Positions 8,614-17,641 of a stretch of 44,895 nt of DNA are shown here, piece by piece. The notes under the pieces were generated by a model. It was not told the origin of the DNA. It did not search any database and saw only the letters and a list, made by a program, of their open reading frames with translations. The stretch is taken from assembly GCA_018827205.1 (NCBI GenBank), contig JAHJXZ010000111.1:1-44895 (forward strand). Direction: 5' to 3'. The stretch comes from Gammaproteobacteria bacterium. Its GTDB lineage: Bacteria; Pseudomonadota; Gammaproteobacteria; Pseudomonadales; Pseudomonadaceae. The position numbers were made by a program, and so were the translations under genes. The first letter of the stretch is position 1. Every line of letters begins with the position of its first letter.

Positions 8614-11208
8614 ATGCCTTCGCGTAAGTTTGGACTGAACCTGGTCATGTTCCTGGCAATTGCCGCCGTGTTTACCGGTATCTGGGCGCTGTACAACCGC
8701 CCGTTAACGGCGCCAGACTGGCCGGAACAGATCTCTGGGTATTCCTTCTCGCCCTTCCGCGCCGGGCAGAACCCGCAACAGGACACTTATCCCAGCGATG
8801 AGCAGATGCGTGCCGACCTGGAACTGCTGAGCACGCAGACCGACAACATCCGCACCTACTCGGTAGACGGCCCACTGGGCACTATCCCCTTGCTGGCCGA
8901 AGAGTTCGGCCTGCGCGTGACCCTGGGCATCTGGATCAGCCCGGACCTGGAACGCAACGAACGGGAAATCACCAAGGCCATCGAAATTGCCAACAATTCA
9001 CGCAGCGTGGTGCGCGTGGTGGTCGGCAACGAAGCGCTGTTCCGCAGTGAAGTGACGCCAGAGAACCTGATTGCCTATATCGACCGCGTGCGCGCGGCGG
9101 TCAAGGTGCCGGTAACCACCTCCGAGCAATGGCACATCTGGCAGGAATACCCGGAACTGGCGCAGCACACCGACCTGATCGCGGCTCACGTGCTGCCCTA
9201 CTGGGAGTTCGTGCCGATGGAGGACGCCACCGACTTCGTCCTCGAACGCGCCAAGGACCTGAAAAAACTCTTTCCGAAAAAACCCCTACTGCTCTCAGAA
9301 GTCGGCTGGCCGAGCAACGGCCGCATGCGCGGCGGCGCCGATGCCTCACAAGCCGATCAGGCCATCTACCTGCGCACCCTGGTCAATGCGCTGAACGCCA
9401 AGGGCTATAACTACTTCGTGATCGAAGCCTTCGACCAACCGTGGAAAGCCAGCGATGAAGGCTCGGTGGGTGCCTACTGGGGTGTCTACAACCTCGACCG
9501 CCAGGCCAAGTTCGCCTTCGAAGGGCCGGTAGTGGCGATTCCGCAGTGGCGTTTGCTGGCCATCGGCTCCGTGGTACTGGCACTGCTCAGCCTGGCGCTG
9601 ATGCTGATCGACGGCAGCGCCCTGCGCCAGCGCGGGCGTACGTTCCTGACCATTGTTGCCTTCGCCGGCGGCTCCGCCCTGGTGTGGATCGGCTACGACT
9701 ACAGCCAGCAGTACAGCACCTGGTTCAGCACCCTGGTCGGCCTGTTGCTGGGTATCGGTGCCTTCGGCGTATTTATCGTGCTGCTCACCGAAGCCCATGA
9801 GCTCGCCGAAACAGCCTGGACCCGCGCGCGCCGCCGGCCGTTCCAGCCAGTCGTCGCCGACAGCGCCTACCGGCCCAAGGTCTCAGTCCACGTGCCCTGC
9901 TACAACGAGCCGCCGGAGATGGTCAAACAGACCCTCGACGCCCTGGCCGCGCTGGATTACCCGGATTACGAAGTCATCATCATCGACAACAACACCAAGG
10001 ACCCGGCCGTGTGGGAGCCGGTAGAGGCCTACTGCAAAGTACTGGGCCCGCGTTTCCGCTTCTTCCACGTCGCACCGATTGCCGGCTTCAAGGGCGGCGC
10101 GCTGAACTACATCCTGCCGCACACCGCAGCGGATGCCGAAGTGGTGGCGGTGATCGACGCCGATTACTGCGTCGACAAGAACTGGCTCAAACACATGGTG
10201 CCGCACTTCAGTGACCCGCAGATCGCCGTGGTGCAGTCGCCGCAGGATTACCGCGACGGCAACGAAAACATCTTCAAGAAGCTCTGCTACGCCGAATACA
10301 AAGGCTTCTTCCATATCGGCATGGTCACCCGCAACGACCGCAACGCGATCATCCAGCATGGCACCATGACTATGATCCGCCGTACAGTGATGGATGAGCT
10401 GAAGTGGGCCGATTGGACTATCTGCGAGGATGCCGAGCTGGGTCTGCGGGTGTTCGAGAAAGGCTATTCCGCCGCCTATGCCAACCAGAGCTTCGGCCAG
10501 GGGCTGATGCCGGACACCTTTATCGACTACAAGAAACAGCGTTTCCGCTGGGCCTACGGCGCCATTCAGATCATGAAGGGCCACGCGCGCAGCCTGTTCC
10601 TCGGCAAGAACTCCGAACTGAAAACCGGCCAGCGCTACCACTTCGTCGCGGGTTGGCTGCCATGGATCGCCGATGGCCTGAATATCTTCTTCACCGTCGG
10701 CGCGCTGCTCTGGTCGGCGGCGATGATCATCGTGCCGCAACGGGTAGACCCGCCGCTGATGATCTTCGCCATCCCGCCACTGGCGCTGTTCTTCTTCAAG
10801 CTGGGCAAGATCCTGTTCCTCTACCGCAAGGCCATGGGCGTTGATCTGGTGCGTTCATTCCAAGCGGCTCTGGCAGGCCTCGCGCTGTCGCACACGATTG
10901 CCAAGGCGGTGCTCTACGGCACCTTTACCAAGACCATTCCGTTCTTCCGCACACCGAAGATGGCCAGCAACCACGGCATCCTGGTGGCCCTGGCAGAGGC
11001 GCGTGAAGAAGTCTTTATCATGCTGCTGCTGTGGGGTTCGGCCATCGGTATCAGCGTCGTTCAGGGCCTGCCCAGCGCCGACGTAAAGTTCTGGGTGGCC
11101 ATGCTCCTGGTGCAGTCGTTGCCCTACCTGGCAGCGCTGGTCATGGCTCTGCTGTCGTCGTTGCCGGCGCCGCAGGCAAGCCCGCAGGAAACTGTCGCTG
11201 CCGGCTGA
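8614..11208 (+). CDS. ndvB: NdvB-like beta-glucan glucosyltransferase, GH17-GT2 fusion membrane protein
   Basis: An 864-residue inner-membrane enzyme predicted to make (and perhaps remodel) cyclic or periplasmic beta-(1,3)-glucan. After an N-terminal membrane segment (about 8-26), residues 40-310 form a GH17 glucanase/transglycosylase-like domain with both catalytic glutamates present: E140 in VGNEALFR and E229 in LLSEVGWPS. Two or three membrane helices (about 313-400) lead to a GT2 domain with KVSVHVPCYNE from 422, D515-A-D517, E605-D606 and the QRFRW processivity motif 642-646. More membrane helices follow (about 680-860). P. aeruginosa NdvB, linked to biofilm antibiotic tolerance, is also next to dapE. 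No strong Shine-Dalgarno is seen. A terminator follows, so it is probably transcribed alone. Confidence 0.88.
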   Translation: MPSRKFGLNLVMFLAIAAVFTGIWALYNRPLTAPDWPEQISGYSFSPFRAGQNPQQDTYPSDEQMRADLELLSTQTDNIRTYSVDGPLGTIPLLAEEFGLRVTLGIWISPDLERNEREITKAIEIANNSRSVVRVVVGNEALFRSEVTPENLIAYIDRVRAAVKVPVTTSEQWHIWQEYPELAQHTDLIAAHVLPYWEFVPMEDATDFVLERAKDLKKLFPKKPLLLSEVGWPSNGRMRGGADASQADQAIYLRTLVNALNAKGYNYFVIEAFDQPWKASDEGSVGAYWGVYNLDRQAKFAFEGPVVAIPQWRLLAIGSVVLALLSLALMLIDGSALRQRGRTFLTIVAFAGGSALVWIGYDYSQQYSTWFSTLVGLLLGIGAFGVFIVLLTEAHELAETAWTRARRRPFQPVVADSAYRPKVSVHVPCYNEPPEMVKQTLDALAALDYPDYEVIIIDNNTKDPAVWEPVEAYCKVLGPRFRFFHVAPIAGFKGGALNYILPHTAADAEVVAVIDADYCVDKNWLKHMVPHFSDPQIAVVQSPQDYRDGNENIFKKLCYAEYKGFFHIGMVTRNDRNAIIQHGTMTMIRRTVMDELKWADWTICEDAELGLRVFEKGYSAAYANQSFGQGLMPDTFIDYKKQRFRWAYGAIQIMKGHARSLFLGKNSELKTGQRYHFVAGWLPWIADGLNIFFTVGALLWSAAMIIVPQRVDPPLMIFAIPPLALFFFKLGKILFLYRKAMGVDLVRSFQAALAGLALSHTIAKAVLYGTFTKTIPFFRTPKMASNHGILVALAEAREEVFIMLLLWGSAIGISVVQGLPSADVKFWVAMLLVQSLPYLAALVMALLSSLPAPQASPQETVAAG

Positions 11209-11231
11209 TTAGAGGCGGGCTTGAATGCCAG

Positions 11232-11260
11232 ACGGCGGCCAATGGCCGCCGTTTTGCTTT
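11232..11260 (+). terminator. Rho-independent terminator after the NdvB-like gene
   Basis: Perfect 9-bp stem ACGGCGGCC (11232-11240) with GGCCGCCGT (11244-11252), loop AAT, then TTTGCTTT. It lies 24 bp after the stop codon and separates this gene from dapE. Confidence 0.87.
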
Positions 11261-11301
11261 AAGATGGCGGCCTTTCCGCTTGATGCCGCCTTGGAGCCGC
11301 A

Positions 11302-12456
11302 ATGACCGCCAACGCCACGCCCCTCTCTCCGACGCTGGAGCTTGCCTGCGAGCTGATTCGTCGCCCGTCCGTTACGCCGCTCGATGAAGGCTGCCAGGAA
11401 CAGATGACGCGCCGCCTTGCCGCCTGCGGTTTTACCATCGAGCCGATGCGGATCGAGGAAGTGGACAACTTCTGGGCCAGCCACGGTAGCCAAGAGGGCC
11501 CCGTACTGTGCTTTGCCGGACACACCGATGTGGTGCCAACCGGCCCGGTACAGAAGTGGCAGCATCAGCCATTCAATGCCCTGATCGACGAAGACGGCAT
11601 GCTCTGCGGCCGTGGCGCGGCGGACATGAAAGGCAGCCTGGCGTCGATGATCATCGCCGTTGAACGCTTTGTCGCCGAATACCCGGACCATAAGGGCCGT
11701 ATCGCCTTTCTGATCACCAGCGACGAAGAAGGCCCGGCGCACAACGGCACCAAGGCCGTGGTTGAACGCCTGCGCGCACGTAATGAACGCCTGGACTGGT
11801 GCATCGTTGGCGAGCCGTCGAGTACCACCCTGGTTGGTGACGTGGTGAAAAACGGCCGCCGTGGCTCGCTCGGTTGCACCCTCACTGTGCGCGGCAAGCA
11901 AGGCCACGTGGCCTACCCGCACCTGGCCCGCAACCCGATTCACCTGGCTGCACCCGCGCTGGCCGAACTGGCTGCCGAACACTGGGACGAAGGCAATGCG
12001 TTCTTCCCGCCGACCAGCTTCCAGGTCTCCAATCTGAATGCTGGCACCGGGGCGACCAACGTGATCCCTGGTGAACTGAAGGCAATCTTCAACTTCCGCT
12101 TCTCCACCGAATCCACAGTGGAAGGCTTGCAGCAGCGTGTTGCAGCGATTCTCGACAAACACGGCCTGGACTATCACCTGGACTGGGCGTTGTCGGGCAT
12201 GCCATTTCTCACCGAACCCGGCGCCCTGCTTGACGGCGTTGCCGCCAGCATCAAAGCAGTAACCGGCCGTGACACCAAGCCATCGACCAGCGGCGGCACC
12301 TCCGATGGTCGATTTATTGCCACCCTCGGCACCCAGGTGGTCGAGCTCGGCCCGGTCAACGCCACGATTCACCAGGTCGACGAGCGCGTACTGGCCAGTG
12401 ATCTGGATGTGCTCACCGAAATCTATTATCAAACCCTGGTGAACCTGCTCGCATGA
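11302..12456 (+). CDS. dapE: DapE, succinyl-diaminopimelate desuccinylase
   Basis: Di-zinc M20 peptidase-family enzyme that hydrolyses N-succinyl-LL-DAP to LL-DAP and succinate, the step after DapC. 384 residues. Metal and catalytic residues are all visible: H74 in [11 protein letters not shown]108 in GRGAADMKG, the glutamate pair E142-E143 in SDEEGP, and H357 near the C-terminus in [12 protein letters not shown] 11302 has GGAG about 7 bp upstream. The stop overlaps the rlmA start as ATGA, so dapE, rlmA and the next small gene form an operon. With dapC and dapD 7-9 kb upstream, three of the succinylase-branch genes lie within 10 kb. Confidence 0.97.
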   Translation: MTANATPLSPTLELACELIRRPSVTPLDEGCQEQMTRRLAACGFTIEPMRIEEVDNFWASHGSQEGPVLCFAGHTDVVPTGPVQKWQHQPFNALIDEDGMLCGRGAADMKGSLASMIIAVERFVAEYPDHKGRIAFLITSDEEGPAHNGTKAVVERLRARNERLDWCIVGEPSSTTLVGDVVKNGRRGSLGCTLTVRGKQGHVAYPHLARNPIHLAAPALAELAAEHWDEGNAFFPPTSFQVSNLNAGTGATNVIPGELKAIFNFRFSTESTVEGLQQRVAAILDKHGLDYHLDWALSGMPFLTEPGALLDGVAASIKAVTGRDTKPSTSGGTSDGRFIATLGTQVVELGPVNATIHQVDERVLASDLDVLTEIYYQTLVNLLA

Positions 12457-13259
12457 GCCTGACCTGCCCTATCTGCCAAGGCGCACTGAGCCTGGTTGAC
12501 AATGGCGTGGTCTGCCCCGCCAACCATCGCTTCGACCGTGCACGCCAGGGCTACCTGAACCTGTTGCCAGTGCAGCATAAAAACAGCCGCGACCCTGGCG
12601 ACAATGCCGCCATGGTCGAAGCACGCCGGCGCTTCCTCGACGGCGGCCATTACGCACCATTGGCCAAGCGCCTGGCAGAGCTGGCAGCGAGCTATAAACC
12701 GAGCTGCTGGCTGGATATCGGTTGCGGCGAGGGCTACTACACCACGCAGCTTGCAGATGCCCTACCGCAAGCCGACGGCTACGCCCTGGACATCTCCCGC
12801 GAAGCGATCAAACGCGGCTGCAAACGCGCGCCGCAGCTCAACTGGCTGGTGGCGAGCATGGCCCGCGTACCGCTGAGTGACGCCAGCTGCCAGCTGCTCG
12901 CCAGTGTTTTCAGCCCGCTAGACTGGCAGGAAGCCAAACGCCTGCTCGCCCCCGGCGGTGGCCTGCTGCGCATGGGCCCGACCCGCGAACACCTGATGCA
13001 GCTACGGCAGAAGCTGTATGACGAAGTGCGTGACTACGATGATCAGAAACACCTGGAGCTGATCCCCGAAGGCATGCGCCTGGCCCACAGCGAAACCCTG
13101 ACGTTCAACCTGCAATTGGATAGCAGTGAAGCCCGCGCCGACCTGCTGGCCATGACCCCACACGGCTGGCGCGCCAGTGCTGAACGCCGTGCGGCAGTCA
13201 TTGCCGAACCCTGCGAAGTGACCGTTGCCATCCGCTACGACTGGATCGAGAAGCTATGA
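12453..13259 (+). CDS. rlmA: RlmA-like 23S rRNA (guanine-N1) methyltransferase
   Basis: SAM-dependent methyltransferase that in E. coli methylates G745 of 23S rRNA. The 268-residue protein has an N-terminal zinc finger of the form C5-x2-C8 ... C21-x3-H25 (CPICQGA and VCPANHRF), then the substrate-recognition segment [10 protein letters not shown], then the Rossmann SAM-binding motif [11 protein letters not shown]. The order and length match RlmA/RrmA. It overlaps dapE (ATGA at 12453-12456) and is overlapped by the next gene the same way, indicating translational coupling. The exact base modified cannot be told from the sequence alone. Confidence 0.92.
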   Translation: MSLTCPICQGALSLVDNGVVCPANHRFDRARQGYLNLLPVQHKNSRDPGDNAAMVEARRRFLDGGHYAPLAKRLAELAASYKPSCWLDIGCGEGYYTTQLADALPQADGYALDISREAIKRGCKRAPQLNWLVASMARVPLSDASCQLLASVFSPLDWQEAKRLLAPGGGLLRMGPTREHLMQLRQKLYDEVRDYDDQKHLELIPEGMRLAHSETLTFNLQLDSSEARADLLAMTPHGWRASAERRAAVIAEPCEVTVAIRYDWIEKL

Positions 13260-13633
13260 CCATGCGCCAACCGGATATCGAGATTTACCTGAAAGACGCC
13301 GACCACAACGCTATCGGTGAGTGGCTGAGTAGCGCGCTGGGCAGCTGCACGCCCTGGCAGCAGAAAGGCCAGACCTACAAATGCATGGCCGGCAACGTAC
13401 CCATCACCTGGCTGCCCAAGGCAGTCGGCAAATGGCACAGCCTGTTCCTGGAAAGCGACGCCACCCCATGGGCCGACGACCTAGCCTGTGCTCAGGCCGC
13501 CTTCACTGCGCTGAATGTCGAAGTACGCTGCGCACCGGGCGGCTGGCAGGAAGAAGAAAGTGACGAGCAAGCCGACCGCTGGATGCGCATCAGCGCCGAT
13601 GGCGTTGAGGAAATTACCTGGCGCACCGGCTAA
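13256..13633 (+). CDS. Conserved small protein of unknown function
   Basis: A 125-residue soluble acidic protein with no signal peptide or membrane segment. It is Trp-rich (AIGEWLSS, TPWQQKG, ITWLPKAVGKWHSLF, ATPWADD, GGWQEEES, ITWRTG), and I recognise no catalytic motif. It overlaps rlmA by ATGA and is the last gene of the dapE operon before a terminator. Proteins like this are, from memory, found after rlmA in other Pseudomonas, but I cannot assign a function. Confidence 0.82.
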   Translation: MTMRQPDIEIYLKDADHNAIGEWLSSALGSCTPWQQKGQTYKCMAGNVPITWLPKAVGKWHSLFLESDATPWADDLACAQAAFTALNVEVRCAPGGWQEEESDEQADRWMRISADGVEEITWRTG

Positions 13634-13657
13634 CCGAGCGGCTTTCAACCAAGCACA

Positions 13658-13686
13658 AAAAACCCCGCCTAGGCGGGGTTTTGTTT
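13658..13686. terminator. Bidirectional terminator between the dapE operon and fadD1
   Basis: Symmetrical hairpin AAAACCCCGCC / GGCGGGGTTTT around a TA centre at 13670-13671, with an A-run on the left and T-run on the right. It can end transcription of the plus-strand operon and of the convergent fadD1. Confidence 0.9.
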
Positions 13687-13696
13687 AACCGGACGT

Positions 13697-15385
13697 TTAC
13701 TTCTTGCCCAGTTTCTTCAGTTCTTCGTCACGCAGTTCGCGGCGCAAGATCTTGCCGACGTTGGTAGTCGGCAGCACATCGCGGAACTCGACGGCTTTCG
13801 GCACCTTGTAACCGGTGACGTTGGCACGCATGTGCTCCATGACCTGCTCTTTGCTCAGGGTTTCACCCGGCTTGACCACCACGAAGATCTTGATCGCCTC
13901 GCCCGACTTCTCATCCGGCACACCAATCGCGGCGCATTGCAGCACGCCTGGCAGCGTGGCCAGCACGTCTTCCAGCTCGTTCGGATAGACGTTGAAGCCG
14001 GACACCAGAATCATGTCCTTCTTGCGGTCGACGATGCGCATGTAACCGTCTTCCTGGATCACCGCGATATCACCGGTCTTCAACCAGCCTTCGGCGTCGA
14101 GGATTTCGTCGGTGGCCTCCTGGCGCTGCCAGTAGCCCTTCATCACCTGCGGACCTTTCACACACAGCTCACCAATCGACCCCAGCGGCTGCTCGACACC
14201 TTCATCGTCGATCACCTTGCACACTGTCGAGGGAACCGGGATGCCAATGGTACCGATCTGGATATTGCTGAACGGGTTAACCGAGGCCACAGGGCTGGTT
14301 TCGGTCATACCGAAGCCTTCGCAGATCGAACAACCCGTGACCTGCTTCCAGCGCTCGGCGGTCGCCAGCTGCAGAGCCATACCACCGGAGAAGGTGGCCT
14401 TCAGGGTGGAGAAGTCCAGCTTGCGGAAGTCCTCGTTGTTGCACAGGGCAACGAACAGGGTGTTAAGACCGACAAAACCAGTGAACTTGTACTTGGCCAG
14501 ATCCTTGGTCATGGCTGGCAGATCACGCGGGTTGGTGATCAGCACGTTGTGCCCACCAATCAGCATCATCGCCATGCAATGGAAGGTGAATGCGTAGATG
14601 TGATACAGCGGCAACGGCGCGATCAGCACTTCACTGCCTTCGCTCATTTCCGCGCCCATCAGCGCTTTGACCTGCAGCATGTTGGCGATCAGGTTGCGGT
14701 GAGTCAGCATCGCGCCCTTGGCCACGCCGGTGGTGCCACCGGTGTATTGCAGCACGGCGATATCGCCATTGTTCGGCGCGGCGTCCTTGGACGCCTGACC
14801 GCGGCCCTTGGCCATGGCGGCAGTGAACTTGACGGCGTTCGGCAGGCTATAGGCCGGCACCATTTTCTTCACGTGCTTAACCACGCTGTTAACCAGCAGG
14901 CGCTTGAGTGGCGACAGCATGTCACCGACTTCAGTGATGATGACCGTCTTGATTGCGGTTTTCGGCAGTACTTGCTCAACCAAATGAGCCATGTTGGCCA
15001 GGCTGACCAGGGCCTTGGCACCGGAGTCATTGAATTGGTGTTCCAGTTCGCGGGCGGTGTACAGCGGGTTGGTGTTGACCACCACCAGGCCGGCACGCAG
15101 GGCACCAAAGACCACTACTGGATACTGCAGCACGTTAGGCAGTTGCACGGCGATGCGGTCGCCGGGCTGCAGATCAGTGTTTTGCTGTAGGTAGGCGGCA
15201 AAGTTGCCGGACAACTCGTACAGCTCACCGTAGGTAATGGTTTTACCCATGTTGCTGAAAGCTGGCTTGTCGGCGAAACGTTGGCAGGACTCTTTCAGTA
15301 CCGCCTGGATGTTCGGGTACTGGTCAGGATTGATTTCGGCAGCAATCCCAACGGGATACTTATCCTTCCAAAAGTTTTCGGTCAT
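13697..15385 (-). CDS. fadD1: FadD1, long-chain acyl-CoA synthetase
   Basis: AMP-forming enzyme that activates imported fatty acids to acyl-CoA for beta-oxidation, at the inner face of the membrane. 562 residues from ATG 15385 (MTENFWKDKYPVGIAAEINPDQYPN), preceded by GAGGAG at good spacing; the frame is open to 15535 but that extension lacks family similarity. It has the ANL P-loop YTGGTTGVAKGAMLTH, the YGMTE-type core as GFGMTETSPV, and the C-terminal lid motif GWLKTGDIAVIQEDGYMRIVDRKKDMI. It is paired with a paralogue 382 bp upstream; the neighbourhood suggests this is fadD1 and the upstream copy fadD2. The gap holds two inverted repeats, so it may have its own promoter. Confidence 0.92.
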   Translation of the reverse strand: MTENFWKDKYPVGIAAEINPDQYPNIQAVLKESCQRFADKPAFSNMGKTITYGELYELSGNFAAYLQQNTDLQPGDRIAVQLPNVLQYPVVVFGALRAGLVVVNTNPLYTARELEHQFNDSGAKALVSLANMAHLVEQVLPKTAIKTVIITEVGDMLSPLKRLLVNSVVKHVKKMVPAYSLPNAVKFTAAMAKGRGQASKDAAPNNGDIAVLQYTGGTTGVAKGAMLTHRNLIANMLQVKALMGAEMSEGSEVLIAPLPLYHIYAFTFHCMAMMLIGGHNVLITNPRDLPAMTKDLAKYKFTGFVGLNTLFVALCNNEDFRKLDFSTLKATFSGGMALQLATAERWKQVTGCSICEGFGMTETSPVASVNPFSNIQIGTIGIPVPSTVCKVIDDEGVEQPLGSIGELCVKGPQVMKGYWQRQEATDEILDAEGWLKTGDIAVIQEDGYMRIVDRKKDMILVSGFNVYPNELEDVLATLPGVLQCAAIGVPDEKSGEAIKIFVVVKPGETLSKEQVMEHMRANVTGYKVPKAVEFRDVLPTTNVGKILRRELRDEELKKLGKK

Positions 15386-15477
15386 GGAAGCCCACTCCTC
15401 AGCAACAGCTTGATCTTCACCGCGCGTAGACGGTTGTTTATTGTAGATTTGCGTGTTTTCTGCGATTTGAACGGCAA

Positions 15478-15500
15478 AAAAATTGCCGGGAGCAATTTTT
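15478..15500. promoter_or_regulatory. Inverted repeat upstream of fadD1, possible operator
   Basis: Perfect 9-bp arms AAAAATTGC (15478-15486) and GCAATTTTT (15492-15500) around CGGGA. It lies 92-115 bp upstream of the fadD1 start. It could be a regulator site or a weak terminator hairpin; which regulator, if any, is not evident. Confidence 0.4.
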
Positions 15501-15707
15501 GACGTCGCACAGCGACGGCCTGAAAGGATGGTCACTATGGATGGCGGATCACAAAAAAGCCGCCCGAGAGTAGCAGCTTTGCCAAACAGCGACTAGCACC
15601 AATAAGCGCCGCAGCAGTCACAAAAATGACCCGCACTCACAATCCGGTCATCCTCATGATTTCGCTGAAAGTGGCGAGCTATAGGCGTTGCGTAGGGCTT
15701 GCAGAGA

Positions 15708-15747
15708 TTTCAGCGCAGCCGCAGTTGGTCTGCGGCATGCGCTGAAA
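15708..15747 (-). terminator. Long hairpin just after fadD2
   Basis: Two stacked stems: TTTCAGCGC (15708-15716) with GCGCTGAAA (15739-15747), and inside them CCGCAG (15719-15724) with CTGCGG (15730-15735). It begins about 20 bp after the fadD2 stop on the minus strand. There is no good T-run on the exit side, so it may terminate weakly, protect the mRNA 3' end, or be a REP-like repeat. Confidence 0.6.
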
Positions 15748-15767
15748 CAGTCACGGCCTTCAATCGA

Positions 15768-17456
15768 TCAGGCGATATCGCGCAGCTCGCGACGCAGGAT
15801 CTTGCCGACGGGGGTCATTGGCAGCGAATCACGGAAGACAATCTGCTTGGGCACCTTGTAGCCGGTGAAGTTTTCCTTGCAGTAGGCCTTCAGCTCATCG
15901 GCGCTGAGGCTGCTGTCGCGGGCCACGACGAACAGCTTGACCACTTCCCCGGACTTCTCGTCTGGCACGCCGATGGCCGCGCAGCTGGCGACTTTCGGGT
16001 GGGCCATGACCACATCTTCGATCTCGTTGGGGTACACGTTGAAACCGGAGACGATGATCATGTCCTTTTTGCGGTCGACAATACGCACAAAACCATCTGG
16101 GTCGATCACCGCCACGTCACCACTCTTGAACCAGCCCTCGGCGTCCAGCACCTCGGCGGTGGCTTCCTCACGGTTCCAGTAGCCCTTCATCACTTGCGGG
16201 CCCTTGATGCACAGCTCGCCGCGCTCGCCCAGCGCTTGTTCAACACCATCATCATCAATGACCTTGAACGCCGTACCCGGCACCGGAATGCCTACCGTGC
16301 CCAGACGCGCCTGGTCGCCATAGGGATTGGTACTGGCCACCGGTGAGGTTTCGGTCAGGCCATAGCCTTCGGTCACAGGGCAACCGGTCATCGCCTGCCA
16401 ACGCTCAGCAGTGGCTTTGACCAGAGCTGTACCGCCTGAGTTAGTCAGTTTGAAGTGAGAGAAGTCCAGGTTCTTGAACTCGGGGTTATCCATCAGCGCA
16501 ACGAACAGCGTGTTGAGCCCGAGCAATGCGGAGAACTGCCACTTGCCCAGCTCCTTGACGAAACCGGGGATATCACGCGGGTTGGTGATCAGCACGTTGT
16601 GGTTGCCGTTGACCATCATGCACATGCAGTTCGCGGTAAACGCATAGATATGGTAGAGCGGCAGCGGCGCAATCATGATTTCCTGACCCTGCTTCATCAG
16701 CGGGGTGCCATCGTTGCCCAGCTGCGACAGGCAGGCATCCACCTGCAGCATATTGGCCACCAGGTTGCCGTGGGTGAGCATCGCGCCCTTGGCCACGCCC
16801 GTAGTGCCGCCGGTGTATTGCAGCACGGCAATGTCTTCCTGGCCGACCTTGACCGGCTTCAGCGCGTTGCCACGACCCTGCTTGAGCACATCCTTGAACG
16901 ACACCGCCTGCGGCAGGTGGTAGTCGGGGACCATCTTCTTGACCTTCTTCACCACGGTGTTGACCAGCCAGCCCTTAAGGCTTGGCAATAGGTCACCCAT
17001 CTTGGCTTCGATCAGGTAGTCGATCTCGGTATCCGGCAGTACGTCCTGCACCAGCTTGCCAAACATGTTCAGGTACACCAGCGCGCGTACGCCGGCATCC
17101 TTGAACTGGTGACGCATCTCGCGGGCGGTGTACAACGGGTTGGTGTTGACCACAATCAGCCCGGCGCGCATGGCACCGAACACGGCAATCGGGTACTGCA
17201 GCACGTTGGGCATCTGCACGGCGATGCGGTCACCTGGTTGCAGGTCTGTGTGCTTTTGCAGGTAAGCGGCAAAGGCCGCCGAGAGCCGATCAAGCTCGGC
17301 ATAGGTCAGGGTTACGCCCAGGTTGCTGAAAGCGGGCCGGTCAGCGAACTTCTTGCACGAGCGCTCGAACACCTCGATCACCGACTTGTAAGCACCCAGG
17401 TCGATGTCATTGGGGACGCCAGCCGGGCGTTTGTCGCTCCAGAAATCAGGCTGCAT
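15768..17456 (-). CDS. fadD2: FadD2, long-chain acyl-CoA synthetase
   Basis: Second AMP-forming fatty acyl-CoA synthetase, also 562 residues and clearly paralogous to FadD1 over its whole length (shared ALQPGDRIAVQ-type, NTNPLYTARE and YTGGTTGVAKGAMLTH segments). It has GYGLTETSPVAS and the lid motif GWFKSGDVAVIDPDGFVRIVDRKKDMI. ATG 17456 is preceded on the minus strand by AGAGGAT. P. aeruginosa has two tandem fadD genes, with fadD2 next to a lipase-like gene and phaJ1. The same genes are found here, though a solute-binding-protein gene is inserted between, and this supports calling the promoter-proximal copy fadD2. Confidence 0.9.
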   Translation of the reverse strand: MQPDFWSDKRPAGVPNDIDLGAYKSVIEVFERSCKKFADRPAFSNLGVTLTYAELDRLSAAFAAYLQKHTDLQPGDRIAVQMPNVLQYPIAVFGAMRAGLIVVNTNPLYTAREMRHQFKDAGVRALVYLNMFGKLVQDVLPDTEIDYLIEAKMGDLLPSLKGWLVNTVVKKVKKMVPDYHLPQAVSFKDVLKQGRGNALKPVKVGQEDIAVLQYTGGTTGVAKGAMLTHGNLVANMLQVDACLSQLGNDGTPLMKQGQEIMIAPLPLYHIYAFTANCMCMMVNGNHNVLITNPRDIPGFVKELGKWQFSALLGLNTLFVALMDNPEFKNLDFSHFKLTNSGGTALVKATAERWQAMTGCPVTEGYGLTETSPVASTNPYGDQARLGTVGIPVPGTAFKVIDDDGVEQALGERGELCIKGPQVMKGYWNREEATAEVLDAEGWFKSGDVAVIDPDGFVRIVDRKKDMIIVSGFNVYPNEIEDVVMAHPKVASCAAIGVPDEKSGEVVKLFVVARDSSLSADELKAYCKENFTGYKVPKQIVFRDSLPMTPVGKILRRELRDIA

Positions 17457-17641
17457 TATTTTTATCCTCTTGCCCTGAGATGGTCTGATCCGCGCTGCGG
17501 AGTTGGCTGGAAGTTAACAGCTAACGCCAAACAGGCAAATAGCCGGGCAGCTTCATTGACGCACTGAATCTTGCCGCTCTGTGTGGAACTATCCAGCTGC
17601 GCCACCTATAACCAATCTGCACCCTGCACTTGCGGCTTACC

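Larger units (their letters stand above)
15386..15767. other. 382-bp intergenic region between fadD2 and fadD1
   Basis: No coding signal is visible. It contains a long hairpin next to the fadD2 stop (15708-15747), a short hairpin (CGTCGC, 15503-15508, with GCGACG, 15512-15517) and a perfect AT-rich inverted repeat (15478-15500) about 95-115 bp upstream of fadD1. Nearer fadD1 on the minus strand is TACAAT, a candidate -10 without a clear -35. The region probably ends fadD2 and carries the fadD1 promoter. By eye I found no CAAAC-N-GTTTG site of the type bound by PsrA. Confidence 0.6.

Noticed and set aside
11209..12432. Minus-strand open frame (407 codons) opposite dapE
   Set aside because: dapE motifs are complete on the other strand, and this frame runs through the terminator at 11232-11260.
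13832..15190. Long plus-strand open frame (452 codons) opposite fadD1
   Set aside because: Antisense to an unambiguous acyl-CoA synthetase; His-rich composition typical of shadow frames; no motif.
17457..17641. PsrA/FadR-type operator upstream of fadD2
   Set aside because: CAAAC appears (about 17528) but no matching GTTTG arm at suitable spacing. The GTTA-N5-TAAC dyad (about 17515) is too short to assign.
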